Below the pieces are notes generated by a model. The model saw nothing but the letters and a program-made list of their open reading frames with translations, searched no databases and was not told where the DNA came from. A stretch of DNA of 64,000 nucleotides from Portunus trituberculatus (taxonomy: Eukaryota; Arthropoda; Malacostraca; Decapoda; Portunidae): assembly GCF_017591435.1 (NCBI RefSeq), contig NC_059294.1, forward strand, positions 6,262,001-6,326,000, written 5' to 3'. Within the stretch, counting starts at the first letter, position 1. The number at the start of each line of letters is the position of its first letter. Position numbers and translations under genes: made by a program. Below are positions 11,912-34,338 of this stretch, piece by piece.

Positions 11912-12450
11912 CATAAAGAACTAACAGAAATATGCTAGCATAGAGAACTAACAGAAATGTGCTAGCATAGAGAACTAACAGAAATGTGCTAGCATAGAGA
12001 ACTAACAGAAATGTGCTAGCATAGAGAACTAACAGAAATGTGCTGGCATAGCAACTAACAGAAATGTGCTAGCATAGAGAACTGACAGAAATGTGCTAGC
12101 ATAGAGAACTGACAGAAATGTGCTAGCATAGAGAACTGACAGAAATGTGCTAGCATAGAGAACTGACAGAAATGTGCTAGCATAGAGAACTGACAGAAAT
12201 GTGCTAGCATAGAGAACTGACAGAAATGTGCTAGCATAGAGAACTGACAGAAATGTGCTAGCATAGAGAACTGACAGAAATGTGCTAGCATAGAGAACTG
12301 ACAGAAATGTGCTAGCATAGAGAACTGACAGAAATGTGCTAGCATAGAGAACTGACAGAAATGTGCTAGCATAGAGAACTGACAGAAATGTGCTAGCATA
12401 GAGAACTGACAGAAATGTGCTAGCATAGAGAACTAACAGAAATGTGCTAG
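11912..12450. repeat. 27-bp minisatellite, 20 units
   Basis: The tandem unit begins CATAGAGAACT and ends ATGTGCTAG. Units 7-19 (12073-12423) are 13 identical copies containing ACTGAC. Units 1-6 and the last unit carry ACTAAC, unit 6 lacks one base, and unit 5 ends CTGG. Because 27 is divisible by 3, the minus strand is open throughout (period ASTFLSVLY), which produces a long artefactual ORF. Identical centre and diverged ends indicate recent homogenisation or expansion of the middle. Confidence 0.98.
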
Positions 12451-17190
<4,740 letters not shown>

Positions 17191-17422
17191 TCATTTACTT
17201 AGTTATTACTTGCCAAGACTTAAAAGGAAGTAATGGTACACATTAAACCCTTTTGGTAGTGAGGTTTTGTTTCTAGGCTGTGATTGGTCGGTAGAAACCA
17301 TTCAACTCCACGCTCATGTAACTCAATAGAACAATTTGACATAGTGTTTTCAGCATTTTTTTGCAGTAGAGGTAGTACCTTGTGAGAACTCTACCTTGAC
17401 TACAGGTTGGAGATCCAACAAG
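17191..17422. other. 5' flank of the protease relic
   Basis: Unique sequence without another gene. CTACCTTGACTACAG ending at about 17405 resembles a 3' splice site 17 bp before the protease ATG, but no upstream exon was found. Confidence 0.35.
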
Positions 17423-17995
17423 ATGGAGCTCTCGGCTATCAGACTTATGCACCAGACGCGCATGCTTCAGGATCCAGATATCCATACAATCCTGAAGGGC
17501 ACTCCGCGCCCCTTCGGGAAGTGCACCCACTTTGTGGTCGGCGGGGAGCGCTTGGTGCTGCAGCCGCCGTTGTCCCGCGGGCGCGGCATGCTAATGGGTC
17601 TTCAGTATGGGGACATGAACCACATGGTAGCCGTATATCGCTGCCACGACGGCAACTACATCTACCATGACTCGCAGGACTCACCGCCGCACCCCGCCTT
17701 CCTAGAGTACTGTCTTCGGAACGGCATCTCTAAATTATAGGTCAGGTTGATTTGTTCGGAACTACAGAGTGATAGATTTGCCACTTGCGCCTATCACAGC
17801 CTGACTTTCATAGACTTCGCGACGCGTTGTCCGAAGAGAAACTCGTGCAGCGTCATCATGAGGTACAGGCGGCACATGAGGCTGCGGCCAGACGTGAAGG
17901 CGGTACTCACTGTGGAGCGCATCCTAGGAGAGTTTAGACACAATGTAAATATTTCGATGCTTGGTGCCTCGTTTGCGGGAAGCACATTGTTGTGA
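17423..17995 (+). pseudogene. Adenain-like cysteine protease (C5-type fold) interrupted by a stop codon
   Basis: One frame of 191 codons including the final TGA, with a single internal TAG at 17738-17740 (codon 106). Before it: NHMVAVYRCHDGNYIYHDSQ, giving His67 (in NHMVAVY) and Asp83 (in YHDS), followed by SPPHPAFLEYC. After it, in the same frame: LQSDRFATCAYHSLTFIDF, giving Gln115 and Cys122. The order His, acidic, Gln, Cys, the seven-residue Gln-Cys spacing and a length near 190-200 residues fit adenain-type proteases of adenoviruses, adintoviruses and Maverick/Polinton elements. There these enzymes process virion proteins. The aromatic that usually follows the catalytic His is Met here. 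The stop implies a fossil, unless it is an assembly error or read through. Family assignment is by motif only; a Ulp1-like protease of another source is the main alternative. Confidence 0.65.
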
Positions 17996-18009
17996 CCAGA
18001 ATAGTTTCT

Positions 18010-18040
<31 letters not shown>

Positions 18041-18199
18041 GATAAGCTAGATCCTGAGATAAGTCGTGAGAGTGCAGTGCCAGGCACGGTGTGGCCGCGG
18101 CTGGTCAGACGTTGCCGTGCCTGTCCCGACACCTCGGCATCCCGGTTCCAATTAAAGCTCACGGAGGAAGAAGTTAACGGCTAATTCAACGAGATAGTG

Positions 18200-18200
<1 letters not shown>
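17996..18200. other. (AAC)n tract and open extension downstream of the protease
   Basis: An (AAC)n tract spans 18007-18040. The protease frame reopens across it and stays open to TAA at about 18182, with a Cys-containing segment (RRCRACPD). No family is recognised. ATTAAA at 18151-18156 is a possible weak polyadenylation hexamer. It could be chance. Confidence 0.3.

Positions 18201-18291
<91 letters not shown>
18201..18291. repeat. (TG)n microsatellite, tail side of a SINE
   Basis: Pure 91-bp TG array. It corresponds to the (CA)n tail of the minus-strand SINE that follows, matching the tail position in the 54253 copy. Confidence 0.95.

Positions 18292-19872
<1,581 letters not shown>

Positions 19873-19929
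<57 letters not shown>
19873..19929. repeat. (TC)n microsatellite
   Basis: Pure TC array of 57 bp. Confidence 0.97.
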
Positions 19930-19932
<3 letters not shown>

Positions 19933-20125
19933 AGCGAGGAGTGTTACCGAGCTTTAAATGTTTTTCAAGCCGTCCACTCCGTTCTCCACTTTCCAGACAC
20001 CTTGCCCCAGTGGGAGACCGCAACGGGCTCCCTAACTCACTGGTAATGAAAACAGGGCCACCAGCAGCCCCTCGAGGCCTCACAGACTCAACCCGCACTG
20101 CTAACAGGCGAGGGAGAGCTCAGAG

Positions 20126-20321
<196 letters not shown>

Positions 20322-20613
20322 TTGCAAGTGGCATACAATAATTATTTGACTTCTTTCTAGTACTGATTCCTCTGGGTTGCCGCGCGTGGATTAAGTCTAA
20401 AGCCATTAACGTGACTGTGTCTGTGTGTAAAGTTGATCCCTTTTACAATAATTAATTCCCTCCCTTTACCATTTTGCGAGACTTTAATCCAAACACTGCT
20501 ATATTCCACCCGGACATTCGTTATGCAGTGACCGGAACGTGTTCACTCTGATTTATACATTCACTTCTCATCTATTCGTCCATCATGAACTCTTTCTCAT
20601 TCTTTTACACTCA

Positions 20614-20614
<1 letters not shown>

Positions 20615-20701
<87 letters not shown>
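20615..20701. repeat. (AC)n microsatellite
   Basis: Pure AC array of about 87 bp. Confidence 0.97.
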
Positions 20702-20702
<1 letters not shown>

Positions 20703-21576
20703 CTAGGGAATCTCTGCACAAATTTGATCAGTGCAGCAAGTCCGCATACCTTTTTTCAAATTACTTTTTACAAATGAAGGAAATTTGATCCTCGTCCATC
20801 ATGATCCAAAAAGAATATTTCTGTACATATATTTTTGCAACATAAAAGACTGACTCTGGATAAATCTGATCGTAGTGCAGCAAACTGTTTGTCTAATTAT
20901 CTGTTTTTGAAAGAGAAAAATGTTTTGTCTCATTGATTTTGATGGTCTCTTGTGTTTAGGATAAGTGTTGCTGAAGAGAGTAAAGTAGAACATTCAGCTC
21001 AATTCTTCTCGCCTTCCTCTTTGGCCCCAGTGAGAGAAACCCTGTCTCGCCTCGTCTCCCCAGCACGATATGACACAAACCTCTATTTACTATACTCCAT
21101 GTTAGTTTTCTCTTCTTCACCTACTCTTTCCTCTCCCTCGCCATGTACCGTGTGGTTCTCCCTCGCTCACTGCACCCTCTCCCTTACTGACTGCGCCATC
21201 TAGCATCCTCTCACCCTTAATTATCACGCCCACTCTCCATTACTCATCGCCTCCCCCCTCTCTCTCTCTCTCTCACTCTCCGAAGTTATCACCAAGTCAA
21301 AAAATAAAAATTTCTCTCACACATTTCAAATTCAAACAAATGACGGCAGGCGGCGCGGAGGAAGGGGAGAGAGCAACATTTCCAGGCAGCCTCACCAGTC
21401 TCGCGGATTACATAAATAATTAACCTTATTGAATAGTGCAGTGCTTGATTTCAGCCTAGTCTAGTTCATCTCAGGAAACCCAATCTGCACTGCTCATTCT
21501 CCTCCTATTTTGGAAATAAGATACAAAAAAGACGGTAAAGAAAATTCCTTGTTAAGACAAACTCCAATGATCAATT

Positions 21577-21580
<4 letters not shown>
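20702..21580. other. Intergenic, no gene seen
   Basis: AT-rich left half. C/T-rich segment at 21000-21280 with only short simple tracts. No coding region is recognised. Confidence 0.5.
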
Positions 21581-21626
<46 letters not shown>

Positions 21627-21832
21627 ATATTCAGATGTACGCTTCCCTCTCTCACAGCAATTTTCAAAGACGATTAGCCGAGTTCTTAAGAGTAGTATTT
21701 GTCCTGTTAATAATGCAGAAAACTTGTTAAAATGTTAGTAGAATTACACAAACATCTTTAAAAACTTGTGTCACTTCAACTAGAGCCCTTTTGAAATAGT
21801 GAAGGTGCAGTGTGGAAGTGTTTTAGAATATG

Positions 21833-21896
<64 letters not shown>
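21581..21896. repeat. Two (TC)n microsatellites
   Basis: TC arrays at 21581-21623 and 21837-21896, with about 210 bp of unique sequence between them. Confidence 0.96.
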
Positions 21897-21901
<5 letters not shown>

Positions 21902-22123
21902 CATGTCTCGTATTGAATTTCAGAACCTTGACACGAGTAGCCATCGAGTGAGAGTTTCATCCCTTACAAAAAGAATAAAATAATAAATAAATGAAAAATA
22001 AAATAACACAGAAAAATCAACATGAACAGTGCAACGTTTTCTCTGCTTTTCCAGTGTTGTTTGGGGAATAAAAAGGGGACTGACCTACTACACATTTCAT
22101 CAAGCTCAAGAAACATGGTAATA

Positions 22124-22225
<102 letters not shown>

Positions 22226-22438
22226 CCCGCACCTAATTCCATTCTCTATCTGGTTGCGTGTCCGGGAGCCATCTAAGGAAATACAGTCCATCAAGAGCAG
22301 AAAAATATCCTGCCTCGGGGATGGACATTGGTGGTACTTTTTATGCAGGTCAGGTGGAGGCATGGGAGCGCCGCGACAGTGGTGCTCAGTTACTGGTGAA
22401 GCAGCCAGGCGTATATTAGTGGCTACTCCTATTTAAGA

Positions 22439-22600
22439 TTAATAAGCAAATAAATACATATAAGAAAGCATAAATGAGTAAAAACAGCCTTAAAAAAACA
22501 GACATATGAATATATAATTTTAATAAGCAAATAAATAGATAAAAAATAGCATAAATAATTAAAGAAATGCGACACTCAAACGGTTTATGAAGAAAAAAAA
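22439..22600. repeat. Two-copy 81-bp tandem duplication
   Basis: TTAATAAGCAAATAAATA occurs at 22439 and again at 22520, each followed by a similar AT-rich stretch with AGCATAAAT. The copies have diverged, mostly in A-runs. Confidence 0.7.
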
Positions 22601-23126
<526 letters not shown>

Positions 23127-23129
23127 GCA

Positions 23130-23343
23130 TTAATCCCTACAGTACTGGAACACATTTTTTACCTTGAGTTTTGAGTATGATTAAACAATTTTATTTACAT
23201 TAGGAAGGATCTGTGGAGGTCAGAAGATTAATGGTCAAAGTCTTCACTAACTTAATCACCACATAAGTTTCTGAAGCTGTGGCGAATCACCAAATAGTAA
23301 CCATAATGAATATGGAAACGCGGCTTGGTACTGAAGGGGTTGT
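23130..23343 (-). mobile_element. piggyBac-type MITE (family A), copy 3
   Basis: TTAA at 23130-23133, then TCCCTACAGTACTGG; right end GGTACTGAAGGGG, then TTGT (decayed TTAA). The interior is the reverse complement of copies 1, 2 and 5, with GGAGGTCAGAAGATTAATGG and ATAATGAATATGGAAA. No ORF. Confidence 0.84.
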
Positions 23344-23940
23344 CCAAACCAATACGGAAATGTAAAGCGATATACCGCTTTATATACCTATAGGTATCGA
23401 CATGTTTTTCTTCAGAGACATGACATAGCAGTCACATAAATACCACCGTACTTTTCATTCAGGGAGAAAGTTTACCAAATTGCAGCCAAACTTTTATTCC
23501 ATGAGACTCTCAGAACACGATGCCGCGCCAGTTTATACGAAGAATGTAAAATTTGAAAAACACATGATGAATATATCTAACTAATTCATGAATAGGGGAT
23601 AGAAATAAATCACATGTCACTTTATCTTATTCCCGTATGCGTTAGTCACTTTCGGCACCAAATTAAACTTATCTAACAATATGTTCTGGCGCTATGATAG
23701 CAAAAATAAATGCGCTTTTATCTTTCGATTATTTGCAAGTATCAACGTTAATATATATTGTGCACATATTTCACAGGATATTGGTGGACAGTTCATTTCA
23801 AAACGCCGACGAAAAACAGCATAACTCCGCGGGAAGCGTAATACTTCGCGATATTTGTGGAGATGAATGCCAGCGAGGATGTTCATCACGGCAAACATAC
23901 GTGTGGAAATAACCTCGTGAAAGATGTGAACCCTCATCCT
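23344..23940. other. Intergenic, no gene seen
   Basis: Unique AT-rich DNA. A pyrimidine-poor TTTCACAG at about 23770 is followed by a 45-codon open frame that resembles no family. I do not call it an exon. Confidence 0.4.
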
Positions 23941-23978
23941 CCCCCGCCCCGACCCGCCCAGCCCGCCCTGCCCGCCCC
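23941..23978 (-). other. Candidate G-quadruplex motif
   Basis: The minus strand carries six runs of three or more Gs separated by one or two bases: GGGCAGGGCGGGCTGGGCGG, then GGG-TC-GGGG-C-GGGGG. This exceeds the usual four-run criterion. It sits in otherwise AT-rich DNA. Confidence 0.6.
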
Positions 23979-24154
23979 ATCGGCCTGCTCCATCCGCCAC
24001 CGGCCCTTCTAAACGACCAGACTTTGCCGAACTTCATAATGTGAAGCGCAGGGTGAAGAGGAAGCGTCTTTAAGAAATGTTGATACCAATAATAAATATG
24101 AAAAATTGAAATGATGTTACAATAAAAATAAATATAAAATACTAAAACAGCAAT

Positions 24155-24600
<446 letters not shown>

Positions 24601-25148
24601 CAGCAACTGCAAAAACAAGAAAATAATCTGAATAAAATACAACAATTCTATCAAACCACTCATGCATACAATACATTCTCGTGAGCCCAAGAATTTCCGA
24701 AACACTCTTGCGTAAGTTAAGCGAGTAAGTTTTGTGGAATGCAGAGTTACAGTTCATGTAAGTAAAGCAAAAGTTATGGCCGTGGCGAGGGGAGGACATC
24801 CAAATTTTAACATTGAGGTGAATTATGAAAGACTGCAAGTGGTGGACGAGTTTAAATATGCACCTCCTGGAACTGTGAGGAGAAGTGGAGGCACGGGTGG
24901 AGTTTATAGTTAGAGTAATACAAAGAATGAATACTCTGGTGAATAATATAAAGAGAAAGATTGTGTTTATGAAAAGTAGTTTAGTTTTTAATGCACGTTC
25001 TTTTATTTTCATCCTTCTATGTATCGACGAATTCCTGATGTTTTTTGATGGCAAGACACGAGGCAAGATTCACGCACGGAAGTCTCTGTCTCATTGCTAT
25101 CGGCTTCCCGGAACAGTAAATATACACATCGACGTTTCTTTCACGATA
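24601..25148. other. Intergenic, no gene seen
   Basis: Unique sequence. Overlapping short frames on both strands show no domain. Confidence 0.45.
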
Positions 25149-25361
25149 TTAACCCCCTTAATACTAGGACACATTTTTATCTTGAGATTTGTGTACGATT
25201 AGACCATTTTATTGACATAGGAAAAGTCTATGGAGGTCAGAAGATTAATTGCTAGAGTCTTCACTATTGCAATCATAACAAGAGTTTCTCAAGCTGTATA
25301 AAATCACTAAATAGTAAAAATAATGAATATGGAAAAGTGTCATAGTACTGAAGGGGGTTAA
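25149..25361 (-). mobile_element. piggyBac-type MITE (family A), copy 4
   Basis: Intact TTAA at both ends (25149-25152 and 25358-25361). Inner ends are CCCCCTTAATACTAGGACAC and GTACTGAAGGGGG. Same orientation as copy 3, with GGAGGTCAGAAGATTAATTG and AATGAATATGGAAAAG. Intact target duplications make it one of the better-preserved copies. Confidence 0.86.
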
Positions 25362-26098
<737 letters not shown>

Positions 26099-26454
26099 TG
26101 AAAAAAAAACCCACCACCACAAAATTATCTGATGAAATGACTGACTAACCGACGTATTAATTAACTATTTTTTAAGCCGTGCCTGGGATATAATATCGAC
26201 GAACAGCTTTAGGCAGAACGCGGGAACAAAAATTAAAACCTACCTCTATAATATAATATAATCCTCTCGTGAAAGCTACAAGTGGCGAGGGAATATTTCA
26301 GGCGAGTCACGCGATGGTAAATGCCCCTCATAAATTTTTAGGATATAGAATTCACTGCAAGCAAACGATTCCGGACAGCGATTCAATCCCTTAATAACCT
26401 TGTCTAAGTTTGCTGTTATCCGCGTCAGTCATTACTTTCTTCTTGATCTTCAGC

Positions 26455-26458
<4 letters not shown>

Positions 26459-26518
<60 letters not shown>
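26459..26518. repeat. (CT)n microsatellite
   Basis: Pure CT array of about 60 bp. Confidence 0.97.
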
Positions 26519-27114
<596 letters not shown>

Positions 27115-27597
27115 CGGGTACATGTCACACGCTTTCTGGACTATATTTACAAAACATTTCACACACAACGCGTCACCCACACAACAGTAATGAGCCTCAC
27201 CTCTGGCGTGGTAATAATGCACAGGTACATACACGCATATATGAGTACACACAAACACACACACACACACACACATCCATTATTGTTTCAGTCAACGTAT
27301 CAGTAGACTTTTCAATGCCCATCAGCACATAACAAACACGCAATAACTCACACAATTACCATTTAACCATAAAATAACACCCTTTGACTAGCGAACATGA
27401 CAATATTCAGTGATAATATAAAGCTAACCAAAATATAATACTCGGAAAATATCAAAAGTGGTTGGGAAATATGAAGACTTTTTGGTATGCTGTGAATTTC
27501 CTTCGCCGTAAGTTTTTGACACGAGCTATGAATATTCTAGATAGAGTATTTGTTTAGTATTAAGATGCATAAGCGGTCGGAACTCAATACTGGGTGG

Positions 27598-27732
<135 letters not shown>

Positions 27733-27860
27733 GTACATGCACACAATCTTAACCGCACATTTCTACATGGTCTCGTTTCTTATTTATTTTTGTGTTCACG
27801 GTTACTTTTTTTCTTGATTGTACTTCTTAAATGTTGTTTATAATAGTTTAGTTATGTTAG

Positions 27861-28001
27861 GTTATTATTATTATTATTATTATTATCATCATCATTACTA
27901 TTATTATTCTTTTTCTTCTTCTTCTTATTATTATTATTATTCTTCTTCTTCTTCTTCTTCTTATTATTATTCTTGTTGTTCTTCTTATTATTATTATTAT
28001 T

Positions 28002-28032
<31 letters not shown>

Positions 28033-28040
28033 CTGTTGTA

Positions 28041-28102
<62 letters not shown>

Positions 28103-28166
28103 CATCATTGTTATTGTTGTTGTTGTTGTTGTTGTTGCTGCTGCTATTGTTGTTATTGTTGTTAGT
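27861..28166. repeat. Trinucleotide mosaic (TTA, TTC, TTG)n
   Basis: About 305 bp of T-T-N triplets in a fixed register, with blocks of TTA, TTC, TTA, TTC, TTA, TTG, TTA, TTG. Poly-Tyr, Ser, Cys and Asn frames are artefacts. Structurally parallel to the array at 24155. Confidence 0.96.
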
Positions 28167-29689
28167 GCTTTCCTTGATAGGCACTGTCTTTTTCCTTATA
28201 AATCTGGGAAAATAGACGCCAAACAAAATTCATATACATCCAGAATATCACATATCATCATTGTACATCATCATCATCATCATTACTTTGCTATTACATA
28301 TATATCTAGAATACACATATCATCATTGCACACCATCATCATCATTACTTCTCTACTAAAATAACAAAAGCAACAACAATCATTGCCACTACAATTACTA
28401 TTATTACACAGCGACCACCTCTACATCCACTACCACCACCACCACCACCACATGTAGTACTATCATTATCACACACAATCCTCTTCTTTGTTATCACCCT
28501 CATTGAATTCCTCACGCTTCTAAAGAAAACATGAAAATTCCATCCTAATATCCGTATAGGTGAAGGAAGACCCATGCATCTCTAGTGTCGGTCTCATTGG
28601 GCGCGCTCTTTCGTGGAAAACATAAATAAGAAAGCTGAATAACTGATCACTGGTATTCGGTGATTGATCGTCGCTGCGTCGTGACCAGCGTGTTGCGTAG
28701 ATCGGGTAAAGCAAGAAAGGAAACACTTGCCAGGAAGAGATCGCATGATTGATATAATGTCTAAGTTGTAGTAGCAGTAACGGTAGCAGTAGGAGTAGTA
28801 GTAGAATTAGCAGTAGCAGTAGGAGTAGGTATAGGAGTACCAGAAGCAGAAGGAGTAGCAGTGGCAGTGGCAGTAGCAGAACAAGTACTAGCAGCAATAT
28901 TGTTGTTTAGTTACCAATACATGTCATAATATACTGCTGTTCCTTCTTCTTCTTCTACTACTACTACTGCTACTACCACTATTGCAACAGAAACTACAGT
29001 CTCCCACCCTACTCCTCTGCAAACACAAAGTAACCCATTGACGGGGAGGCAGCGAGGCAGCGGAAGACTGGTCTCCCTGCAAATTCTAGAAGGGGTTGGG
29101 AAAGTTAAGGAATCTTGCCACCCTCCTCTTGTTCCGCGCATTTCTTTCCCTCCCTTCCAAATATACCTCTTCCTCCCTTTCTCGGCGTCCTGCCCCACTA
29201 CACGGAAAACAAGAGAATGACAAATGGTGCCAGAAATCCGAAGAAAGCACAGTAAAAACGCAGGACAAAGCGAAGGCGTAGGGAAGGAGCTGCAAAAGGG
29301 GGTGGTGGAGCATGTACGTTATTTCTTTGTCGCCGCGAGAGCTGTACTGACGGCACACACGCAGGTTATTGGAGGCGAAAGATTGCCTCTCCTCACTGCC
29401 TGACGACACGGGTGAGAGCACACCACGATTCTTTACAGGAAAGACTTCTATTGGCTACCCTCGAGCCCTGGATATATTGTGCAGTGATATTTCTCGTCTT
29501 CCTTCAACTTGTGTCAGAAAGCAAACTGTATATTTTGGGCTTCCTGTACTTAAGGAAGAGTGTTTTCTCCTTGCACGTACTACTGGATATTGTGGACTGC
29601 GCAATAAAGAATGTTTCCACTCTATTTGTAAATAATATGTTAGTGTCTTTAGCTACAAAACATCTAGTACATCAATGTCTTTTTTTTTA
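28167..29689. other. Intergenic with short triplet tracts
   Basis: Contains (CAT)n at 28262-28285 and 28335-28350, ACC triplets at 28430-28450, and imperfect AGT/AGC triplets at 28767-28890. Two near-identical blocks (ATATC..AGAATA..CACATATCATCATTG) at about 28236 and 28300 suggest a 64-bp local duplication. No gene is supported. Confidence 0.55.
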
Positions 29690-30040
29690 TGCAGGAGGGA
29701 CACCAGCCAAGGGCAACAAATTATTAAAAAAAAAGCCCACTAGGAGTGCTGGTTTCTTTAAAAATTAGTGAAGAAATTAGCCAAAATAAAGAAACAAATG
29801 CCTTCAAACCTCCCTCTTAAAAAAAAAAATCAAGTCATAGGTGGATGGAAATAATGAAGCAGGCAGGGAGTTCCAGAGATTACCAGAGATAGGTATGAAT
29901 GATTGAGAGTACTGGTTAACTCTTGAGTTAGAGAGTTGGACTGAATAGGAGTGAGAGGAAGAAGAAAGCCTTGTGCAGCGAGCCCGCAGGAGGAAGGTAG
30001 GTATGCAATTAGTAAAATCAGTATTATGTCTTTTACGAAG
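29690..30040 (+). repeat. Dispersed repeat family C, longer copy
   Basis: Starts TTATGCAGGAGGGACACCAG, shares the order of blocks with the 6583 copy, and extends further with GGCAGGGAGTTCCAGAGATT, GAATGATTGAGAGTACTGG and GTGCAGCGAGCCCGCAGGAG. The blocks resemble an interspersed repeat common in decapod sequence as far as I recall. No coding capacity or inverted ends were seen, so class is unassigned. Confidence 0.6.
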
Positions 30041-30368
30041 TCTTTTTTATTTCGTCGGCAAAATAAAGCATTACCAGCTGTACAAAATATTTCAGGTCCA
30101 CGGCCCGGAACACTTGACTGAAACGGATGATAAAGTGTTTGTCCAAGATGTGACACATCTGTGACGGCCCCCCCAGTGGTGTCTCTCGTGGATAGCTCTA
30201 CGGATAACTCGTCCCGTTACTGTCAGCAACCTAACTAGAACGTCAATTCCAAAGGCAAGCACGAGCAGCCAGTAAATCTTGACGACACTTTGCCCTCCTT
30301 CACCAACCATCGACGCACACATAAATCCTCGGAAGTCAGTCAGTCAGTCAGTCAGGCATTCGAGCACG

Positions 30369-30370
<2 letters not shown>
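30041..30370. other. Intergenic, no gene seen
   Basis: Mixed-composition sequence. A (GTCA)5 tract lies at about 30337-30353. Confidence 0.45.

Positions 30371-30430
<60 letters not shown>
30371..30430. repeat. (TC)n microsatellite
   Basis: Pure array of 60 bp. Confidence 0.97.
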
Positions 30431-30435
<5 letters not shown>

Positions 30436-30691
30436 CTAATACACACAAAAGTGAATATTCTGCCTTAACGCAAAGACGCTTTCAAATGCAAATCACACAA
30501 ACATTTCGCGCGGCAATGGTGAATTCCCGACACCCGGAACAAACAATGCGCCGGGCCCTGTTGCCGACAAAAGCCCGCAGCGTGGTGACGGGCAGCGCGT
30601 CTCCCTCAAGTTATGACGCAATAAATAAACGAAAAGACAGAAATTCGGTTCGGCAAGTCCCTCTATTGCATAATACACGCTACTCACTCAT

Positions 30692-31267
<576 letters not shown>

Positions 31268-31445
31268 AAAGAACATTCCTTAACTACCGCCACTAAAAAT
31301 AGGCAGTATCCACCATTTCTTTCGGTATAATGGTTAAAAAATCGTTTATAACTATACTATACATGGTTTTATGAGGCAAATCATTTATGGGCAAGTGCGT
31401 GACTTGGCAAAATAAAAAATAAAAAAATGGCATCTCCAGAAATTA

Positions 31446-31655
31446 AAGATATACTAAAAACATCTTATGGAAATTGGTTTCAAGATACACTGAAAATCTA
31501 TGACAAGATATACTTATGAGAAGATATACTGAATACTTTACAACAAGGAAATTGGTTTGAAAATATGCTAAACAAACATCTGTAGAAATTAATGTTATAC
31601 TGAACACAACAAAGATATACTAAACAAAAATCTTAGAAGGAAATTGGTTTCAAGT
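31446..31655. repeat. Degenerate AT-rich tandem repeat
   Basis: GGAAATTGGTTT recurs at 31469, 31547 and 31639, each near AAGATATACT and followed by AAACATCT-like segments. The period varies (78 and 92 bp), so this is an old, indel-rich tandem array of about three units. Confidence 0.65.
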
Positions 31656-33530
<1,875 letters not shown>

Positions 33531-33636
33531 GTATCTAAAATTATATATTCTAAGTTCTTTTCTCTACTGATTTTTTTTTTCCGAAAATATTTAATGAATA
33601 CCAAATTATTTTTTCAATAATTTTGGAATCAAACTC

Positions 33637-33674
33637 ATTATCATTATTACTATTGTTATTATTATCATTATTAC

Positions 33675-33733
<59 letters not shown>
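33637..33733. repeat. (ATT)n tract followed by (AC)n
   Basis: Imperfect ATT/ATC triplets to 33678, then pure AC to 33733. Confidence 0.93.
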
Positions 33734-33735
<2 letters not shown>

Positions 33736-34338
33736 ACTTCATTTACCAGTTCCGGCGAGGGCGTCACGTACCTCCCGCCAGCGAAATTCCTCCAAGTCCA
33801 ACACTTTTTCAGCATCAGTCTGCAGTCAATTAATATGCGTAAAATAAAACAGGGAAAAAAAGCTTGTATGATACTCCCTGTACATAAGTGAGCTTGATGA
33901 GTGAGTAATGAACGGTGTTTTAGGCAATATTGTACAAAATAGTCCAGTTTATCACAGGCAGTATTTTGGTGTTTTTCAGTTTATTGGTGGCCTACGTGGC
34001 AGGTGATTGGCTCCCACCAGAGGTTATTAGCCCCTGACGGCCACGAGCGGCTCTTCCAGGTATCGACGGGGAAAAAGCAGACAGGATATATAAAAAAACG
34101 TACCCTCGTGTTGCCGTAAAATTAACGTAGGCGTCCGTGTTCGTAATTTTCAGCGTACATTAATTTTGTTCTGTTTCGATATTAGAGTGAAACTGATCGT
34201 ACACTACATTATGCCATACAGTTTTTTTTTTCTTTTTTACATATTATGAAAAAAAAATTACACAGTCGTTGAAAAAAAGAAATGTGAAGTAATGTTTTCT
34301 TCTATATATAACATGAAAAAAGCAAAACTAAAAGACAT
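33734..34338. other. Intergenic, no gene seen
   Basis: Unique sequence with AT-rich right part. No supported gene. Confidence 0.45.

Noticed and set aside
18041..18184. Zinc-finger or piggyBac C-terminal cysteine motif downstream of the protease
   Set aside because: Only one CRAC-type pair is visible, with no further Cys/His at the required spacing. The open frame is short and may be chance.
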